Assembly (NCBI RefSeq): GCF_900102745.1
Contig: NZ_FMZF01000004.1
Coordinates: 186,001-250,000, forward strand
Origin: Geodermatophilus telluris
GTDB taxonomy: Bacteria > Actinomycetota > Actinomycetes > Mycobacteriales > Geodermatophilaceae
DNA length: 64,000 nt
Reading direction: 5' to 3'
Under the pieces are notes generated by a model. The model worked only from the letters and a program-made list of their open reading frames with translations. It searched no databases and had not been told where the DNA came from. The position numbers and the translations under genes were made by a program. Shown in pieces: positions 28,197 to 37,325 of the stretch. The first letter of the stretch is position 1. Each line of letters begins with the position of its first letter.

Positions 28197-29600
28197 ATGA
28201 CCCACGGCCCCGTCACCGACCCGGGAGACCTGCACAAGGGCCTCCGGCAGCGGCACCTGACGATGATCGCGATCGGGGGTGTCATCGGGGCGGGCCTGTT
28301 CGTGGGGTCCGGCGCGATCATCGCCGAGGTCGGCCCCGGCGCGTTCCTGACCTACGCGATCACCGGGGTGCTCATCGTCCTGGTCATGCGGATGCTCGGG
28401 GAGATGGCGGTGGCCTCGCCGTCGACCGGGTCGTTCGCCGACTACGCGCGGCGGGCGCTCGGCGGCTGGGCGGGCTTCAGCGTGGGCTGGCTGTACTGGT
28501 ACTTCTGGGTCATCGTCGTCGGCTTCGAGGCCGTGGCCGGCGCCGGCATCCTGCAGCGCTGGCTGCCCGGCGTCCCGCTGTGGCTCATGGCGCTGGCGCT
28601 CATGGTGCTGATGACCGCGACCAACCTGTTCTCGGTCACCTCCTACGGCGAGTTCGAGTACTGGTTCGCCGGGGTCAAGGTCGCCGCCATCGTGGTGTTC
28701 CTCGCCCTGGGCTCGCTGTTCGTGCTGGGCCTGTGGCCGGGCCGCGACCTCGACTTCTCCAACCTCACCGACCACGGCGGCCTGTTCCCCAACGGCGTCG
28801 GCGCCCTGTTCGGCGGCATCGTCATCGTGATCTTCTCGATGGTCGGCGCCGAGATCGCCACCATCGCCGCCGCGGAGTCCGACGAGCCCGAGCGCGGCAT
28901 CGCGAAGGCCACCAACTCCGTCGTCCTGCGGATCTCGGTGTTCTACGTCGGCTCGATCTTCCTGCTCGCCACGATCCTGCCGTGGGACTCCACCGAGCTC
29001 GGGGAGTCGCCCTACGTCGCGGCCATGGAGACGATCGGCATCCCCGCGGCGGCCGACATCATGAACGTCGTCGTGCTCACCGCGGTGCTCTCCTGCCTGA
29101 ACTCCGGCCTCTACACCGCCTCCCGCATGCTGTTCGTGCTGGCCGGCCGGCGGGAGGCGCCGCAGCGGATGCTGGCCCTGAGCCGGCGCGGCGTGCCCAC
29201 CTGGGCGATCCTCACCTCGACCGTCATCGGCTTCCTGTGCGTGGTCGCCGCCTACGTCTCGCCGGACACCGTCTTCCTGTTCCTGCTCAACTCCTCCGGC
29301 GCGGTGATCCTGTTCGTCTACCTGCTCATCTGCCTCTCGCAGCTGCGGCTGCGCCGGCTGGTCCCGCCCGAGCGCCTCAAGGTGAAGATGTGGTTCTACC
29401 CGGTGCTCACCGTGCTGACGGCGGTGGCGATCGTCGCGGTGCTGGTGCAGATGGCGGTGCGCGACGACACCCGCTCGCAGCTGCTGCTGAGCCTGCTCGC
29501 CTGGGCGCTGGTCCTCGTCGCCTTCGTCGTCCGGCGCCGCGCCGCGGGGCCGGTGTCGCCGGCCGGGCAGGACGTCGAGGAGCGGGCCGCGCGGCGCTGA
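28197..29600 (+). CDS. Amino-acid permease (APC superfamily, GABA-permease type)
   Basis: A 467-residue 12-helix transporter. GLRQRHLTMIAIGGVIGAGLFVGSG is the helix-1 signature of the amino acid transporter family, followed by RMLGEMAVASPSTGSFADYA and the GAEIATIAAAESDEPERGIAKA loop. Members import GABA, asparagine, aromatic or branched amino acids by proton symport. The start is ATG 28197 after GAGAGGA. It converges with the HATPase gene, 7 bases apart. Confidence 0.92.
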   Translation: MTHGPVTDPGDLHKGLRQRHLTMIAIGGVIGAGLFVGSGAIIAEVGPGAFLTYAITGVLIVLVMRMLGEMAVASPSTGSFADYARRALGGWAGFSVGWLYWYFWVIVVGFEAVAGAGILQRWLPGVPLWLMALALMVLMTATNLFSVTSYGEFEYWFAGVKVAAIVVFLALGSLFVLGLWPGRDLDFSNLTDHGGLFPNGVGALFGGIVIVIFSMVGAEIATIAAAESDEPERGIAKATNSVVLRISVFYVGSIFLLATILPWDSTELGESPYVAAMETIGIPAAADIMNVVVLTAVLSCLNSGLYTASRMLFVLAGRREAPQRMLALSRRGVPTWAILTSTVIGFLCVVAAYVSPDTVFLFLLNSSGAVILFVYLLICLSQLRLRRLVPPERLKVKMWFYPVLTVLTAVAIVAVLVQMAVRDDTRSQLLLSLLAWALVLVAFVVRRRAAGPVSPAGQDVEERAARR

Positions 29601-29607
29601 GCGCGGG

Positions 29608-30060
29608 TCAGCCCGGGTCGGGGGCGGCGACGATGCAGGCCCACACGTGCTTGCGGCCGTCGTGGCTGTCCCAGCCGTGCGCCACCGCCAGCCGCGCGAT
29701 GAGGTGCAGCCCGAGGCCACCGGCGGCCGGGTCGCGGTCGACCGCCGGGGCCGGCCCCCGGCCCGGGGCCGCGTCGCTGACGTCGAGCACCCACGTGCCC
29801 GCCGCCAGGGTCACCGTGATCTCGACCGGCGGGAGGCCGTGCCGCAGCGCGTTGGAGCCCAGCTCCTCGAACGCCAGCAGCAGCGTGTCGAGGGGCTCCC
29901 CGTCCGCCTCCGGGGGACCGTCCCCGTCGGCCAGCCGGCCGCGCAGCCGGGCCCGGGAGTCGGTCAGCTCCGAGGCCGTGGCCGGCGCACACCGCCAGAG
30001 GACGGAGGTGGCCGGGCCGGCGGCCGGCGGTGGCCGGTGTGACCAGATCTCGTCGCGCAC
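29608..30060 (-). CDS. Anti-sigma-factor-type HATPase protein
   Basis: A 150-residue GHKL ATPase. The N box is in LLAFEELGSNALRHG and the G2 region in GGLGLHLIARLAVAHGW, while the G1 region (VSDAAPGRGPAP) is degenerate. Proteins of this size act as RsbW/SpoIIAB-like anti-sigma kinases or as stand-alone ATP-binding partners. It is divergent (102 bp) from a GAF-PP2C phosphatase, the classic opposing pair of a partner-switching stress pathway. The start is GTG 30060 after a GGGGGGG tract. Confidence 0.8.
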   Translation of the reverse strand: MRDEIWSHRPPPAAGPATSVLWRCAPATASELTDSRARLRGRLADGDGPPEADGEPLDTLLLAFEELGSNALRHGLPPVEITVTLAAGTWVLDVSDAAPGRGPAPAVDRDPAAGGLGLHLIARLAVAHGWDSHDGRKHVWACIVAAPDPG

Positions 30061-30162
30061 GTCGTCCCCCCCGGGTGTCCGCCTGGGCCGGGCAGGACGC
30101 CCCGGCGGCCCGGACCGCACCGCGGCGCAGGGTCCGACCGGCCCCGTCCTGTTGGAGGCCCG

Positions 30163-31968
30163 ATGGCTCCGACCTACCCGCAGGGCCGCGGCTCAACCGG
30201 GAGCCCGCGGCCGACCTGGCATGATCTGCTCGTGCACGACGGATCGACCGGGGAGAGCCGGGACCGGCTCGCCGGGCTGGTCCGGCTGCTGACCGGCGCC
30301 CCGCTCGCCGCGCTGGCCCTCACCGGCACCGCGCACCCGCAGGACGCGGTACCCGAGCCTCTCTGCCGCGCGGTGGTGGGCACGGGCCGCCCGGTGGTGC
30401 TCGACGACGTCGGGGCCGCCGCGTGGGCGGGCGCCGACCCGGCTGTCGCGGCCACGGGGGTCCGCGCCTGGGCGGGGTTCCCGGTGCGCGCCCCCGACGG
30501 CCGGGTGGCCGGCGTGCTGTGCGCCGGCGACACCGCCGCACGGGCGTGGACCGCCCGGGACGTCGAGGTGCTCGGCCGGCTGGCCGACGTCGCCTCGGGA
30601 GAGGTCGCCCTGCGGGTGCTGGCGGCCGACGCCGAGGCGGCCCGCGCGCGCTCGCAGTTCCTGTCCCGCATCGGCGACGTGCTGCCCATCGGCGCCGGCC
30701 TGGCCGACAGCTGGTCGACCATCGCCCGCGTCGCGCTGCCGGTGCTCGCCGACCTCGCCGTCGTCTCCTCGGTGGAGGAGGGCGGGGTGCTGCGCGTGCA
30801 GGCCCTCGAGCACCGCGACGACCGCGGGCGGCCGCGGCCGGCGGACCCGGCGGACGTCCCGGCCCACCGCCGCGGCGACCCGCACGGGGCCGGGCGGGTC
30901 GCGGCCACCGGCACGACCGAGCTGCTGCCCGAGCTGGCGCGCCTCGACCGGCTGTCGGAGGGCCAGCGCGCACTGCGGGAGCGGTTCGACGCGGCCAGCG
31001 AGATCAGCGTGGCGCTGCGGGCCCGCGGCGAGCTGCTCGGCGTCCTCACCCTGCTGCGGACCTCGCGGCGGGCACCCTTCGGCCCGGACGACGTCGGCGT
31101 CGCCGAGGCGGTGGCCGAGCGGGCGGCGCTGGCCCTGGACCGCGCGCTGTCCTACGACCACGAGCGCAGCCTGTCCACCCACCTGCAGCGGGCCCTGCTG
31201 CCCACCGCGCTGCCCCGCTTCCCCGGGGTGGAGGTCGCCACCCGCTACGTGCCCGCCGGCAACGCGCAGGTCGTGGGCGGTGACTGGTACGACGCCTACC
31301 GCGACCGGTCGGGCACCGCCCGGCTGGTGATCGGCGACGTCGCCGGGCACGACATCCACGCGGCGACGCTCATGGGCCAGCTGCGCACGATGGTCCGGGT
31401 CGCCGGCCACGACGGGTCGCGCTCCCCGGCCGGCGTCCTGACCGCGGTCGACGCGGCCACCGGCGCCCTCGACGCCTCCGTCTTCGCCACCGTCCTCGTC
31501 GCCGAGGTGTCCGACGACGGCCGCCGGCTCACCTGGTCCTCGGCCGGGCACCTCCCGCCGCTGCTGCTCACCCCGGCCGGCGCGGTGTGCTCCCTGGAGA
31601 CGCGGGCCGACCCCGTCCTCGGGCTCGACCTGGGCGACGCCGGGCCCGTGCGCCGGGACCACACCGCCGCCCTCCCCCCGGGCGCGACGGTGCTGCTCTA
31701 CACCGACGGCCTGGTCGAGCGGCGCGGCGAGGACCTCGACGAAGGCCTCCAGCGCCTGGCGGCGGTGGCCGCCGAGCTGGCCCCGGAGGGGCACGGGCTC
31801 GCCGTCCTGTGCGACCTGCTCATCGAGCGGCTCGGCGCCCGGGCCGACGACGACATCGCCGTCCTCGCCCTCCGCACCGCGCCGGCGCGCGAGGGCACCG
31901 GTGCGCCCGCCGCCCGGTGCCCGTCCCACCTCCGCGAGGGCCCCGACCGACGAGGAGTCGACGCATGA
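30163..31968 (+). CDS. GAF-domain PP2C (SpoIIE/RsbU-type) phosphatase
   Basis: A 601-residue phosphatase. Two GAF-like sensor regions (about 25-155 and 165-340) precede the PP2C domain with GGDWYDAYR, IGDVAGHDIHAA, TWSSAGHLPPLLL, YTDGLVERR and ADDDIAVLALR, the metal-binding Asp residues being present. It would dephosphorylate an anti-anti-sigma protein when its ligand binds. The ATG at 30163 has GGAGG upstream; an in-frame GTG at about residue 24 is an alternative. Its stop overlaps the next gene (ATGA). Confidence 0.9.
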   Translation: MAPTYPQGRGSTGSPRPTWHDLLVHDGSTGESRDRLAGLVRLLTGAPLAALALTGTAHPQDAVPEPLCRAVVGTGRPVVLDDVGAAAWAGADPAVAATGVRAWAGFPVRAPDGRVAGVLCAGDTAARAWTARDVEVLGRLADVASGEVALRVLAADAEAARARSQFLSRIGDVLPIGAGLADSWSTIARVALPVLADLAVVSSVEEGGVLRVQALEHRDDRGRPRPADPADVPAHRRGDPHGAGRVAATGTTELLPELARLDRLSEGQRALRERFDAASEISVALRARGELLGVLTLLRTSRRAPFGPDDVGVAEAVAERAALALDRALSYDHERSLSTHLQRALLPTALPRFPGVEVATRYVPAGNAQVVGGDWYDAYRDRSGTARLVIGDVAGHDIHAATLMGQLRTMVRVAGHDGSRSPAGVLTAVDAATGALDASVFATVLVAEVSDDGRRLTWSSAGHLPPLLLTPAGAVCSLETRADPVLGLDLGDAGPVRRDHTAALPPGATVLLYTDGLVERRGEDLDEGLQRLAAVAAELAPEGHGLAVLCDLLIERLGARADDDIAVLALRTAPAREGTGAPAARCPSHLREGPDRRGVDA

Positions 31969-32420
31969 GCACCCCGACCGAGGCCACCTTCCGCACGACG
32001 CTGTGGGCCGCCGGCGGCAACAACGTCGGCATCGTCGTCCCCGAGGACGTGGTGCTCGGCTTCGGCCGCGGCCGGCGGGTCCCGGTCGAGGTCACCGTCG
32101 ACGGCGACCACACCTACCGGACGACGATCGCCTCGATGGGCGGCCGGTACCTGGTGTCGTTCAACGCCGCGACGCGGGCGGCCACGGGCCGGGGCGCCGG
32201 CGACGAGGTCGAGGTCCGGCTCCGCGTCGACGACGCGCCGCGCACGGTCGAGGTGCCGCCCGCCCTGGCCGCCGCGCTGGCCGCCGACCCCGCCGCCACC
32301 GCCGCGTGGGGCGCGCTCTCCCCCAGCCGGCAGCGGGCGCACGCGGAGTCGGTCGCGGGTGCGAGGACCGAGGAGACCCGCGCCCGCCGGGTCGAGAAGG
32401 TGCTCGCCGCCCTGACCTGA
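31965..32420 (+). CDS. DUF1905 / YdeI-OmdA-like protein
   Basis: A 151-residue protein. The N-terminal half (FRTTLWAAGGNNVGIVVPEDVV to YLVSFNAATRAATG) is a DUF1905 beta barrel; the C-terminal half (AAWGALSPSRQRAHAESVAGARTEETRARRVEKVL) matches the short YdeI/OmdA helical module linked to bacteriocin protection. The function is unknown. It starts within the stop codon of the phosphatase. Confidence 0.82.
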   Translation: MSTPTEATFRTTLWAAGGNNVGIVVPEDVVLGFGRGRRVPVEVTVDGDHTYRTTIASMGGRYLVSFNAATRAATGRGAGDEVEVRLRVDDAPRTVEVPPALAAALAADPAATAAWGALSPSRQRAHAESVAGARTEETRARRVEKVLAALT

Positions 32421-32469
32421 CCCGCCCCGACCCGCCGCTCCGGTCGGGCGGCACCGCGGCCGCCCGGGC

Positions 32470-32486
32470 GTATCGTGGTACGAGAC
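32470..32486. promoter_or_regulatory. Imperfect palindrome, putative MarR2 operator, copy 1
   Basis: GTATCGTGGTACGAGAC is an imperfect 17-bp palindrome, 34 bases before the first gene of the unit containing MarR2. A close copy, read on the minus strand, lies upstream of the neighbouring universal-stress gene (34251-34267). Confidence 0.5.
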
Positions 32487-32519
32487 ACCGCCGGGAGCGC
32501 ACGGGGAGGGACCGCACGC

Positions 32520-32801
32520 ATGAGCGAGGCCGTCGAGGTCGAGCCGCAGGGCGACCACGAGTTCGTCGTCCGCCTGCCGGGCGACGGCGAGGGCACCGAG
32601 TCCTGGTTCCGCCTCTCCCCCGGCGTGCTGGCCGACCTCGGGGTCGACCCGGCCGGCGAGGAGGACCTCGTCCGCCGCACGGTCGACTTCCTCCTGCAGC
32701 ACCAGGACGCCGCCGACTTCCCCGACGTCGTCGAGCTCGAGGACGTCGCCGCCAGCTACGACGGCCACCTCGACGCCGTCCGCCCCGCCGGGGACCGGTG
32801 A
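32520..32801 (+). CDS. Small acidic protein of unknown function
   Basis: A 93-residue, strongly acidic protein (EAVEVEPQGDHEFVVRLPGDG, TVDFLLQHQDAADFPDVVELEDVAASYDG). It has no Cys, membrane helix or signal peptide; it looks like a small soluble alpha/beta protein. I do not recognise a family. The ATG at 32520 is preceded by GGGGAGGG. Its stop overlaps the MarR2 start by 4 bases, so the two are probably co-expressed. Confidence 0.68.
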   Translation: MSEAVEVEPQGDHEFVVRLPGDGEGTESWFRLSPGVLADLGVDPAGEEDLVRRTVDFLLQHQDAADFPDVVELEDVAASYDGHLDAVRPAGDR

Positions 32802-33259
32802 GCGCGGGGCCCGCGCGCGACGACGGGCCGGCCCCCTCCGGGACCACCGAGGACGAGCCCCTGAGCAAGGCGGACTTCGAGGCGCTGGCCCGGTTCCGCG
32901 CCGCCATCCGGCGCTACCTGCGCTTCAGCGAGGAGACCGTGCGGCAGCACGGCGTCACGCCGCAGCAGTACCAGCTGCTGCTCGCGCTCAAGGGCTTCCC
33001 CGGTCGCGAGTGGGCCACCGTGCGCGAGCTGGCCGAGCGGCTGCAGCTGCGGCACCACAGCGTGGTGGAGCTGGTCAGCCGCGCGCAGGGCCAGGACCTG
33101 GTCGCCCGGGCACCGGACCCCGGCGACCGCCGGGCCGTGCGCGTGGTCCTCACTGCCCGGGGGGACGCGCTGCTGGGCCGGCTCGCGGCGCTGCACCGCG
33201 ACGAGCTGCGGCGGATGGACGCCGCCCTCACCCTCCCGGCCTGGCACGGGTCCGCCTGA
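32798..33259 (+). CDS. MarR-family transcriptional regulator (MarR2)
   Basis: A 153-residue MarR protein: FRAAIRRYLRFSEETVRQHGVTPQQYQLLLAL, the recognition region VRELAERLQLRHHSVVELVSRAQGQDLV, wing DPGDRRAVRVVLT and a C-terminal helix. The GTG start overlaps the upstream small acidic gene. It converges with and overlaps the universal-stress gene by 32 bases. The shared palindromes before its operon and before that stress gene suggest it controls both. Confidence 0.85.
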   Translation: MSAGPARDDGPAPSGTTEDEPLSKADFEALARFRAAIRRYLRFSEETVRQHGVTPQQYQLLLALKGFPGREWATVRELAERLQLRHHSVVELVSRAQGQDLVARAPDPGDRRAVRVVLTARGDALLGRLAALHRDELRRMDAALTLPAWHGSA

Positions 33260-34202
33260 GGACCTGCCGGTGCGCGTCGGGCCCCGGCGGCACGCGGGAT
33301 CCGGCGCGGTCGGCGCCGACGACGGCCACCGGGGCGGGCGCGCACCGCACGACCTCGGAGCTGACCGACCGGGCCAGCCGCCGGCGCAGCGGGCCGAGCC
33401 GGCGGCAGCCGACGACGACCAGCGCGGCTCCCGACGACGCCGCGGTCACCGCCACCGCGGGGTCGGCGCGGACCGCCCGGGACCGCACCTCGACGTCGGG
33501 GAAGAGCCGGCACAGCGGGCCGAGCACCCGCGCGAGGACCTCCCGGGCCTCCTGCTCGGCCACCGCCGGCGCGCCGCAGACACCCTCCAGGTCGGCGGGG
33601 ACGTCGGCGCCCCAGGCGTGCACCGCGGTGAGCGGGACGCCGCGCTGCGCCGCCGCCGCGAACGCGAAGCCGAGGGCCGCGGCGCTGGACCCGGCACCCT
33701 CGACGCCGACCACCACGGACGGGCGGCACGGGCGGGCGGGCACCCGGGGCCGGTCGCGCACCACGACCACGGGACAGCCGGCGCGGGCGGCGAGCCGGGA
33801 GGGCAACCGGCCGGGGTGCGGCGCCCGCCCGCCCAGCACGAGCAGCCCCGCCGCGCGACTCTCCTGCAGCAGCAGCGGCGCCGGGGCGCCGGCCAGCACG
33901 CACCCCGACACCGGGGTCCCCGAGGTCACGGACCGGACCCGGGCGAGGGCGGTCTCGAGCGTCCCGGCCGCCTCGGCGGTGACCCCGGGCAGGCCGTCGA
34001 CCGGCAGCAGAGCGCCGCACGGGTCGACGACGAACCGGTGCGGGACCACGTGCACGACGTGCAGCGGGACCTGCCGCACCGCCGCCTCGGCGGCCGCCCA
34101 CACCAGCGCGTCCCCGTCGGCCGCGTCGGGGCCGAGCCCCACCACGACCGGCCGCCCTCCCGCGCCGGGGTGCGCCCCGGTGGACCGTCCCTCGTCGCGC
34201 AC
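33228..34202 (-). CDS. Tandem universal stress protein
   Basis: A 324-residue protein with two UspA domains. The first begins RPVVVGLGPDAADGDALVWAA and ends RAGCPVVVVRDRP; the second begins RPSVVVGVEGAGSSAAALGFAF and ends with ALVVVGCRRLGPLRRRLARSVSSEVVRCAPAPVAVV, an ATP-binding-type G-2x-G-9x pattern in variant form. It probably acts in dormancy, hypoxia or oxidative-stress adaptation. The start is GTG 34202; a 17-bp palindrome lies 49 bases upstream. Confidence 0.85.
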   Translation of the reverse strand: MRDEGRSTGAHPGAGGRPVVVGLGPDAADGDALVWAAAEAAVRQVPLHVVHVVPHRFVVDPCGALLPVDGLPGVTAEAAGTLETALARVRSVTSGTPVSGCVLAGAPAPLLLQESRAAGLLVLGGRAPHPGRLPSRLAARAGCPVVVVRDRPRVPARPCRPSVVVGVEGAGSSAAALGFAFAAAAQRGVPLTAVHAWGADVPADLEGVCGAPAVAEQEAREVLARVLGPLCRLFPDVEVRSRAVRADPAVAVTAASSGAALVVVGCRRLGPLRRRLARSVSSEVVRCAPAPVAVVGADRAGSRVPPGPDAHRQVLRRTRARPGG

Positions 34203-34250
34203 GACCGACCTCCTCGCGGTGGCCCCGCGGCGGCCGGCGCCGCCGCAGCT

Positions 34251-34267
34251 GCATCGTAACGCGATAC
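34251..34267. promoter_or_regulatory. Putative MarR2 operator, copy 2
   Basis: On the minus strand it reads GTATCGCGTTACGATGC, matching the site at 32470-32486 in 13 of 17 positions. It lies 49 bases upstream of the tandem universal-stress gene. Confidence 0.5.
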
Positions 34268-34369
34268 AAACGCCGGGGGGAGCGTCTGCTGCGCCGGTGG
34301 GTGGGGCAGGCTGGTGCACCCCGGACGGGAGAGGGTGGCCATGACCCGCGGCCCCGCAGGTGACCCCCC

Positions 34370-35017
34370 GTGACGGCGGCCTCCCCGGTGCTGCTGGCGC
34401 TGGACCTGCTCGGCACGTTCGCCTTCGCCCTCAACGGCGCGCTGACGGCGCTGCGCGTGGCCCGGCTCGACGTCGTCGGTGTCGTCACGCTCGGCGTGAT
34501 CACGGCGCTCGGGGGCGGGATCATCCGGGACGTCCTGCTCGACGTGCCGCCGGTGACCTTCAACGACTGGCGCTACCTGGCCGTCGCGGCCGCCGGAGGG
34601 CTGATCGCCTTCGTCTCCGGGCGCGGGCTCGACCGGCTGAGCGCGCCGATCACCGTGCTCGACGCCGCCGGCCTGAGCCTGTTCGCCGTCACCGGGGCCG
34701 GCCGGGCGCTCGAGCTGGGCCTGGGGCCGGCGCAGGCGGTCGTCCTCGGCGCGGTCACCGGGGTCGGCGGCGGCACGCTGCGCGACGTGCTGGTCCGGCA
34801 GGTCCCCTCGGTGCTGAGCAGCGGGCTCTACGCCGTCCCCGCGCTGGTCGGCGCCACGGCCACCGTGGTGGCCACCGCGCTCGACGCCGAGGGCCCGGGG
34901 ACGGCGGCCGGCGCCGCGGCGCTGTGCTTCCTGATCCGGATGGTCGGCGTCCGCTACGACCTGCACGCCCCCCTGCCCTCGCGCGCCCCGGGACCCGACG
35001 AGGAGGGGCGGGACTGA
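34370..35017 (+). CDS. TRIC-type cation channel family protein (UPF0126)
   Basis: A 215-residue membrane protein with seven helices in two repeats. Each repeat carries the glycine motif of the bacterial TRIC family: GGGIIRDVLLD in the first and GGGTLRDVLVR in the second. These form trimeric monovalent-cation channels; the physiological role in bacteria is unclear. The start is GTG 34370; the ribosome-binding site is weak. It converges with the FAD oxidoreductase, 6 bases apart. Confidence 0.88.
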   Translation: MTAASPVLLALDLLGTFAFALNGALTALRVARLDVVGVVTLGVITALGGGIIRDVLLDVPPVTFNDWRYLAVAAAGGLIAFVSGRGLDRLSAPITVLDAAGLSLFAVTGAGRALELGLGPAQAVVLGAVTGVGGGTLRDVLVRQVPSVLSSGLYAVPALVGATATVVATALDAEGPGTAAGAAALCFLIRMVGVRYDLHAPLPSRAPGPDEEGRD

Positions 35018-35023
35018 CCGGGC

Positions 35024-36217
35024 TCAGGCGTCGACCGCGGCGTACAGCCCGGCGGACGGGCTCGCGCCGCCGACGACGAGGTCGGCCACCACCCGGGAGG
35101 CGACCCACGCCTGCACGTGGCCGGTGCCGTTGTATCCGCCCAGCGCGAGCACCCGCCCGTCGCTGCCCGGCACCGGCCCGCACCGCGGGAGCGGGTCGTC
35201 GGCGAAGCCCACGACGCCGGCCCAGCGGTGCGTCACCGGCGCGTGCACGCCGAGCTCCTCGGCCAGCCACCGGTCCAGGCGCGCCTGCACGGGTGCGGAG
35301 ACCTCGGCCCGGTCGGTCCAGCTCGCGTCCCCGTCGAGGTCGGAGAAACCGCCGAGCGCGATCCGGCCGTCGGCGGTCTGGTGCACGTACTCGTGGCCGT
35401 GGCGCGCGTAGACGGGGAACGGCAGCACCGCCCGGTCCAGCGGTGCCGTGGCGAGCATGTTCAGCCGCCGCGGGCGCACCGCGCCCGCCGAGGGCACCAG
35501 CGCGGCCAGGTCGCCGTCGACGGCCACCACGACCCGGTCGCAGCGCACCGCGCCGGAGGCGGTCCGCACGCAGACGCCGTCGCCGTCGCCGGCCGGGGGC
35601 GCCACCACCGGCGAGGAGTCGAAGAACCGGACCCCGCGCGCCTCCAGGGCGGCCGCGAGCGCACGGAGCCAGCGCACGGGGTGCACCGACCCGTCGTGGG
35701 GGAAGAACAGCCCCGCCCGGCCGGGACGCGCCAGCGGGGCCGGCAGGTCGTCGCCGGCCACCAGCTCCCCCGGGAAGCCGTCCTCGGCGAGCGCCGCGGC
35801 GTTCACCCGGACGTCGTCGGCCTCGGCCGCGTCGACGGCGAGGCGGAGCAGCCCGCCGACGCGGAAGTGCTGCCGCGCGCCGACGGCCTCGGCCACCTCG
35901 AGCATCTCGCGCTGCGCGGCCAGGGTCGCGGCGTGCACGGCGACCGCCCGCTCGCGGCCCCACAGCTCGCGGGTCTCGTGGTACATGGGCGCCGCGCCGG
36001 CGATGAGGAAGCCACCGTTGCGGCCGCTCGCGCCGGAGGCCACCTCGTGCCGGTCGAGCACGACCACCGACAGTCCCGCGTCGCGCAGCCGCCGGGCCGT
36101 CGCCAGGCCGCCGACGCCGGCGCCGACCACGCACACGTCGGCCCGCACCTCGCCCTCGAGCGGGGACCGCGGGTGGTACGGCTCGTCCTGCCACAGCGGG
36201 ACCGGGCTCCCGGTCAC
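35024..36217 (-). CDS. FAD-dependent amine/amino-acid oxidase (DAO family)
   Basis: A 397-residue flavoprotein. [19 protein letters not shown] (FAD Rossmann motif), ASGRNGGFL just after it, and the C-terminal [19 protein letters not shown] are typical of the D-amino-acid-oxidase fold group including gamma-glutamylputrescine oxidase and glycine/sarcosine oxidases. It oxidises an amine to an imine with FAD. The start is GTG 36217 after GGGAGG. The amino-acid permease and the second DAO-like enzyme at 43736 suggest active use of amino compounds. Confidence 0.86.
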   Translation of the reverse strand: MTGSPVPLWQDEPYHPRSPLEGEVRADVCVVGAGVGGLATARRLRDAGLSVVVLDRHEVASGASGRNGGFLIAGAAPMYHETRELWGRERAVAVHAATLAAQREMLEVAEAVGARQHFRVGGLLRLAVDAAEADDVRVNAAALAEDGFPGELVAGDDLPAPLARPGRAGLFFPHDGSVHPVRWLRALAAALEARGVRFFDSSPVVAPPAGDGDGVCVRTASGAVRCDRVVVAVDGDLAALVPSAGAVRPRRLNMLATAPLDRAVLPFPVYARHGHEYVHQTADGRIALGGFSDLDGDASWTDRAEVSAPVQARLDRWLAEELGVHAPVTHRWAGVVGFADDPLPRCGPVPGSDGRVLALGGYNGTGHVQAWVASRVVADLVVGGASPSAGLYAAVDA

Positions 36218-36257
36218 GTGCGCCTCCCTCTCCTGGCAGTGCGGAGCGGGCGCCCCG

Positions 36258-36674
36258 TCAGGAGGTGTGTACAGGAGCCACCCGCGCACCGGCCCGCGGG
36301 CGCACGACGAGGACCCACCGGAGCCCGGCGAAGCGGACCAGGCCCACCGCGCCGTCGACCGCGCACACCGCGAGCACCGGGGCGAGCGGTCCGGCCGCGT
36401 CCGTCCCGGCGTCCAGGGCGGCCAGCGCGAGGCTCGACGCCGCCAGGCCGGCGACGGCCAGGCCCCCGCCGGCCCACTGCGCCGCCGCCCAGCCGGCCCG
36501 GTCCCCGGCGCGGAAGGTCAGCCGGCGGTGCAGCTCGTTGGCCAGCGCGGTGGACACCACCACGCCGGCGACGTTGGCCGGCTGGTGCCCCAGCGGCGCC
36601 AGGACCAGGAGCAGGCCGGCGTGCACCACGGTCGCCGCACCGCCGACGAGGACGAACCGCGCGAACTGGGCCAC
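36258..36674 (-). CDS. GtrA-like membrane protein
   Basis: A 138-residue protein with four membrane helices. [17 protein letters not shown] in helix 1 and the cytoplasmic NELHRRLTF motif identify the GtrA family, small flippase-like proteins for undecaprenyl-phosphate-linked sugars in cell-wall glycan modification. The start is GTG 36674; no clear Shine-Dalgarno. Upstream lies furA on the opposite strand. Confidence 0.82.
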   Translation of the reverse strand: MAQFARFVLVGGAATVVHAGLLLVLAPLGHQPANVAGVVVSTALANELHRRLTFRAGDRAGWAAAQWAGGGLAVAGLAASSLALAALDAGTDAAGPLAPVLAVCAVDGAVGLVRFAGLRWVLVVRPRAGARVAPVHTS

Positions 36675-36818
36675 GCGCCCAGGCTGCCGGGCCGGGCACC
36701 CGCGACACATCGGGGAGGACCCGGGGGCGCCCCCGGTTCCCGGACGCCGGCCGGGTCCGGGACCCCCCTGCCCCGCGCGCCCGTCCCGCTCCCGGCGCCG
36801 CGGCCGGCCCAGGGCCCG

Positions 36819-36844
36819 TTTCTTGACTCGTTCCAGGAAAGGGG
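36819..36844 (+). promoter_or_regulatory. furA promoter/operator (FurA box-like)
   Basis: TTTCTTGACTCGTTCCAGGA and the following AAAGGGG just before furA closely resemble the mycobacterial furA-katG operator, as I recall it (TCTTGACT-N-ATTCCAGAAAAGGGA). It is an A/T-richer island in a very GC-rich setting, 14-40 bases upstream of the furA start. Function is by analogy: autoregulation by FurA. Confidence 0.72.
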
Positions 36845-36857
36845 CGAGGATGGCGGG

Positions 36858-37289
36858 GTGCCCGACGCAGCCGCCCTGGAGCGCGCCCTCCGCGCGGCCG
36901 GGCTGCGGGTCACCCGCCCGCGCCTGGCGGTCCTCGACGCCGTCCACGCCCACCCCCACGTCGACACCGAGACGCTGATCGGCGCCGCGCGTGCCCGCGT
37001 GGGCGCGGTGTCGCACCAGGCCGTCTACGACGTGCTGCGCGTGCTCACCGACAGCGGGCTGGTGCGGCGCATCCAGCCGCAGGGCTCGGTGGCACGCTAC
37101 GAGGCGCGCGTCGGCGACAACCACCACCACCTGGTCTGCCGGTCCTGCGGCGCCATCGTCGACGTCGACTGCGCCACCGGCGTCGCACCCTGCCTGACCC
37201 CCTCGGACGACGGCGGCTTCGTGATCGACGAGGCCGAGGTCGTCTACTGGGGACGCTGCCCGACCTGCGCCCCCTCCCCCGCTCCCTGA
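36858..37289 (+). CDS. furA: FurA, Fur-family redox/iron-responsive repressor
   Basis: A 143-residue Fur-family protein. The winged helix contains [12 protein letters not shown] and [21 protein letters not shown]; the metal region has HHH (89-91), Cys94-x2-Cys97 and the C-terminal Cys134-x2-Cys137. The position just upstream of katG is the conserved actinobacterial arrangement in which FurA represses itself and katG and is released by peroxide. GTG 36858 follows GAGGA with good spacing and preserves the frame; the ATG at 36850 is out of frame. Confidence 0.92.
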   Translation: MPDAAALERALRAAGLRVTRPRLAVLDAVHAHPHVDTETLIGAARARVGAVSHQAVYDVLRVLTDSGLVRRIQPQGSVARYEARVGDNHHHLVCRSCGAIVDVDCATGVAPCLTPSDDGGFVIDEAEVVYWGRCPTCAPSPAP

Positions 37290-37325
37290 ACACCCGGACC
37301 AGACCGCAGCACAGAGAGGCACACC

